This document shows positions 25,090 through 28,322 of a stretch of 28,322 nt of DNA, piece by piece. Within the stretch, counting starts at the first letter, position 1; each line of letters begins with the position of its first letter. The notes under the pieces were generated by a model. The model was not told the origin of the DNA, ran no database searches, and saw only the letters and a list, made by a program, of their open reading frames with translations. A program made the position numbers and the translations under genes. The stretch lies in NCBI GenBank assembly GCA_005879505.1, contig VBKQ01000143.1, positions 1-28,322 on the forward strand, read 5' to 3'. The stretch comes from Deltaproteobacteria bacterium (GTDB lineage: Bacteria > Myxococcota > Myxococcia > Myxococcales > 40CM-4-68-19).

Positions 25090-26820
25090 TTACGGCAGCG
25101 CCACCTTGCGGATGAGGCCGTCGCCGAGCTCATACCGGACCCAGCCCACGTCCCAGGGATCGGGCCGCTCCGGACCGCGGCCGGTGACGATCTCGTGGTC
25201 GATGACGGTGTTCGTTCCCTCGACCTTGCGTTCGGCGATCCGGACGCGGTTCGCGGGGAAGCGGGCGAACATGCTTCCATAGCGCTCGCGCATGGATTGC
25301 TTGCCGGACATGAGAGTCTCCCCGGTTCCCGCGCGCACGATCACGGCGTCATCGGCGTAGGTGGAGAGGAACGCGTCGAGGTCCTGGGCGTTGAACGCGT
25401 TCACCTGCGCCTGGACGATGTCCTCCGCAGTGCGCGGGAGGATCTCCTCCGGCCGGCGGGGTATGCCGTCCTTCACCACCCACTCGATGCGGCGCGCATT
25501 GCGGATGTCATCGAGAGGGCTCGCACCGAGGACGAGCAGATCCGCGAGCTTCCCTGGCTCGATTTCGCCCAGATCCGCCCGTCCCATCACGCGCGCCGCA
25601 TTCGCCGTCGCCGCGGTCAGGGCCTCGGCCGGCGTCAGGCCCGCCCCGACCAGCTCTTCGAGCTCCCGGTGCAGCCCCGCCGCGTGGAAGGTCCCGATGT
25701 TGCCGGCGTCGCTGCCGGCGGCGAGCAGGCCGCCGCCGTCCCATATGCGCCGGACGTTGCGGCGCGCCGCCGGACCAGGCGGTCCGCGATACCGATTTTC
25801 CGGCACCGCGAATGGTTCCAGCACCGTGGCGACCACCTTCGGGTCGGCGAGCTCCATCTCCGCCCCAATCAACTGCACCTTGTGCGAGAGCACCCTCGGG
25901 TAGCCGCCGAACACCGCCAGGGTCGTGACGTAGCCAACGTTGCCCTCGCGAAGGAGACGGATGAACTCGTCGTCCACCTCCGCGTCGACAACGCTGTGGA
26001 CGAGGACGTCCGCTCCCATCTTCAACGCCAGACGGGCCACCTCGAGCTCGGTGGCATGGACCGCCACGCGAAGCCCGAGCGCGTGCGCTTCGTCGACGGC
26101 CGCCGCCGCCACCGGCTGCCAGGTCTGCGGCGTGTGGCCGGGCCCGAGCGGCCACCAGAGCTTGATGAAGTCCGGCTTGCGCGGCGCCTCGGCGCGGACC
26201 ATGGCGCGCGCCGCTCCGGGTTCGGTCACCTGCCGGATGGGCGGGTCGCCCAGGTCGAGCTGAGGCCGAGCCAAGGAGGACAGGAGCGGGCCGGCCACCG
26301 CGACTCGCGGGGCCAGAGGGGTCCGCGTGGCGAGCTCCCGCATCTCGAAGTTCCACTCCGGACCGCCAAAGTCGATCACCGAAGTCACGCCGGCCCGCAG
26401 GTAGCGGCGAAACGTCTCCGGCAGCGCGGCGCGCACCCGCCGCGTCTCTTCCGCGTAGGAGACGCGGGCGGTCAAGTCGATCACATCCGGCCGGGTATAG
26501 AGCCCGCCGGATTGGAAGAAGTGCACGTGCGCATCGATCAACCCGGGGATGATCCACTTCCCGGATCCGCCGATCACCGCCGCGCCTTGCGGAATCGGCA
26601 TCTCACGCGCCGTCGCGACGCGCGCGATACGGGTTCCTTCGATGGCGACCACCGCGTCGTCGACGACGCTCCCATCATTCCGGACGAGCGTTCCTCGAAC
26701 GAAGGTCGTCCCCGCGCCTTGGCTGGAAGCAGCCGATGGTCCGATCGAGCGTCCGCTGTGGCACCCGACGGCAAAGAGAAAGAGAATCCCCCACCAGGCC
26801 ACGCACAGATGGCGCGCCAT
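25090..26820 (-). CDS. Lipoprotein amidohydrolase fused to a SnoaL-like domain
   Basis: This 576-residue exported enzyme has a signal peptide with Cys20 (AVGC) as the likely lipid site. Residues about 40-455 form a metal-dependent amidohydrolase of the imidazolonepropionase/dipeptidase-like group. The metal ligands are all present: His98 and His100 (DAHVH), Lys220 (FIKLWWP), His255 (VHATE), His275 (VHSVVD) and Asp371 (GSDAG). Residues about 465-576 are a SnoaL/NTF2-like domain (EDIVQAQVNAFNAQDLDAFL; YADDAVIV). GGAGGG just before ATG 26820 fixes the start; an upstream in-frame start at 26847 would misplace the signal peptide. The substrate is unknown. TATGCT at 26843-26848 may be its -10 box. 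Confidence 0.88.
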   Translation of the reverse strand: MARHLCVAWWGILFLFAVGCHSGRSIGPSAASSQGAGTTFVRGTLVRNDGSVVDDAVVAIEGTRIARVATAREMPIPQGAAVIGGSGKWIIPGLIDAHVHFFQSGGLYTRPDVIDLTARVSYAEETRRVRAALPETFRRYLRAGVTSVIDFGGPEWNFEMRELATRTPLAPRVAVAGPLLSSLARPQLDLGDPPIRQVTEPGAARAMVRAEAPRKPDFIKLWWPLGPGHTPQTWQPVAAAAVDEAHALGLRVAVHATELEVARLALKMGADVLVHSVVDAEVDDEFIRLLREGNVGYVTTLAVFGGYPRVLSHKVQLIGAEMELADPKVVATVLEPFAVPENRYRGPPGPAARRNVRRIWDGGGLLAAGSDAGNIGTFHAAGLHRELEELVGAGLTPAEALTAATANAARVMGRADLGEIEPGKLADLLVLGASPLDDIRNARRIEWVVKDGIPRRPEEILPRTAEDIVQAQVNAFNAQDLDAFLSTYADDAVIVRAGTGETLMSGKQSMRERYGSMFARFPANRVRIAERKVEGTNTVIDHEIVTGRGPERPDPWDVGWVRYELGDGLIRKVALP

Positions 26821-26928
26821 GAAGCCCTCCAGCGTCCCCGACAGCATAGCTTTTTGCGCCTGCTGAAGCCGGCGCCGTCATGCCACGTGCAAACCCGCTA
26901 GTGGCAAGACCCTTCCCGCCGGCCAGCC

Positions 26929-26948
26929 GGGTCGGGTCGGGTCGGATC
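26929..26948. repeat. Short GGTCG tandem repeat
   Basis: Three GGTCG units and one GATCG variant lie in the 172-base gap between the lon stop and the amidohydrolase start. A six-base inverted repeat (TGCCAC at 26881-26886, GTGGCA at 26901-26906) is nearby. No function is evident. Confidence 0.4.
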
Positions 26949-26967
26949 GGCAAGACCAGCTGGCGTT

Positions 26968-26989
26968 CCGCCCGCCTTTCGGCGGGCGG
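26968..26989 (-). terminator. GC-rich hairpin after lon, probable terminator
   Basis: A perfect nine-base stem (CCGCCCGCC pairing with GGCGGGCGG) closes a four-base loop that reads GAAA in the lon transcript. It begins three bases past the lon stop. No U-run follows, which is common for terminators in very GC-rich genomes. It would separate lon from the amidohydrolase gene on the same strand. Confidence 0.55.
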
Positions 26990-26992
26990 GCG

Positions 26993-28322
<1,330 letters not shown>

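Overview
The window is very GC-rich DNA with dense gene packing, many GTG and TTG starts and start/stop overlaps at most gene junctions. The gene content combines lipid A/Kdo/heptose synthesis with a Hanks-type kinase, a sigma-54 activator, TPR proteins and cysteine-rich lipoproteins. This points to a Gram-negative member of the Myxococcota (Anaeromyxobacter/Myxococcus-like); that placement is inferred from gene content and style, not from a marker-gene comparison. No rRNA, tRNA, CRISPR array, insertion sequence or phage gene is visible.

Plus strand, 1-9593: an envelope-biogenesis run. It begins with the C-terminal end of a probable outer-membrane beta-barrel protein, then waaA (Kdo transferase), lpxK (lipid A 4'-kinase) and an LpxL/LpxM-type acyltransferase. 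After a large hexanucleotide-repeat hairpin (about 3341-3540) come rfaE1 and rfaE2 (heptose kinase and adenylyltransferase), a family-2 glycosyltransferase, a 57-residue Trm112/YcaR-like zinc protein, two family-9 (heptosyltransferase-type) glycosyltransferases, yicC and gmk. Nearly every junction is a 1- or 4-base start/stop overlap, so the products are probably co-translated. They would build the lipid A-Kdo-heptose core at the inner membrane. mutL follows gmk.

Plus strand, 11494-15050: a cysteine dioxygenase with the residues of the eukaryotic Cys-Tyr cofactor, a TPR lipoprotein, a small outer-membrane beta-barrel protein, and a membrane-anchored TPR protein. A 79-codon gene lies on the minus strand within this stretch.

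Minus strand, 24024-15053: an eight-gene run read leftwards. It holds an SDR-type epimerase lacking YxxxK, a TPR protein, a transmembrane Ser/Thr kinase, an exported TPR/coiled-coil membrane protein, a sigma-54 activator (degenerate FHA-GAF-AAA+-Fis HTH), an exported protein, a cysteine-rich lipoprotein and a small membrane protein. The five central genes overlap or nearly abut and look like an envelope-sensing signalling cassette.

24184-28322: a PAS-GGDEF diguanylate cyclase (plus), then on the minus strand a lipoprotein fusing an amidohydrolase to a SnoaL-like domain, and the C-terminal part of Lon protease, cut by the window end. The items most worth a second look are the repeat hairpin, the kinase/sigma-54/lipoprotein cassette, the eukaryote-like cysteine dioxygenase, and several enzymes with altered catalytic residues (WaaA, MutL, the SDR protein).
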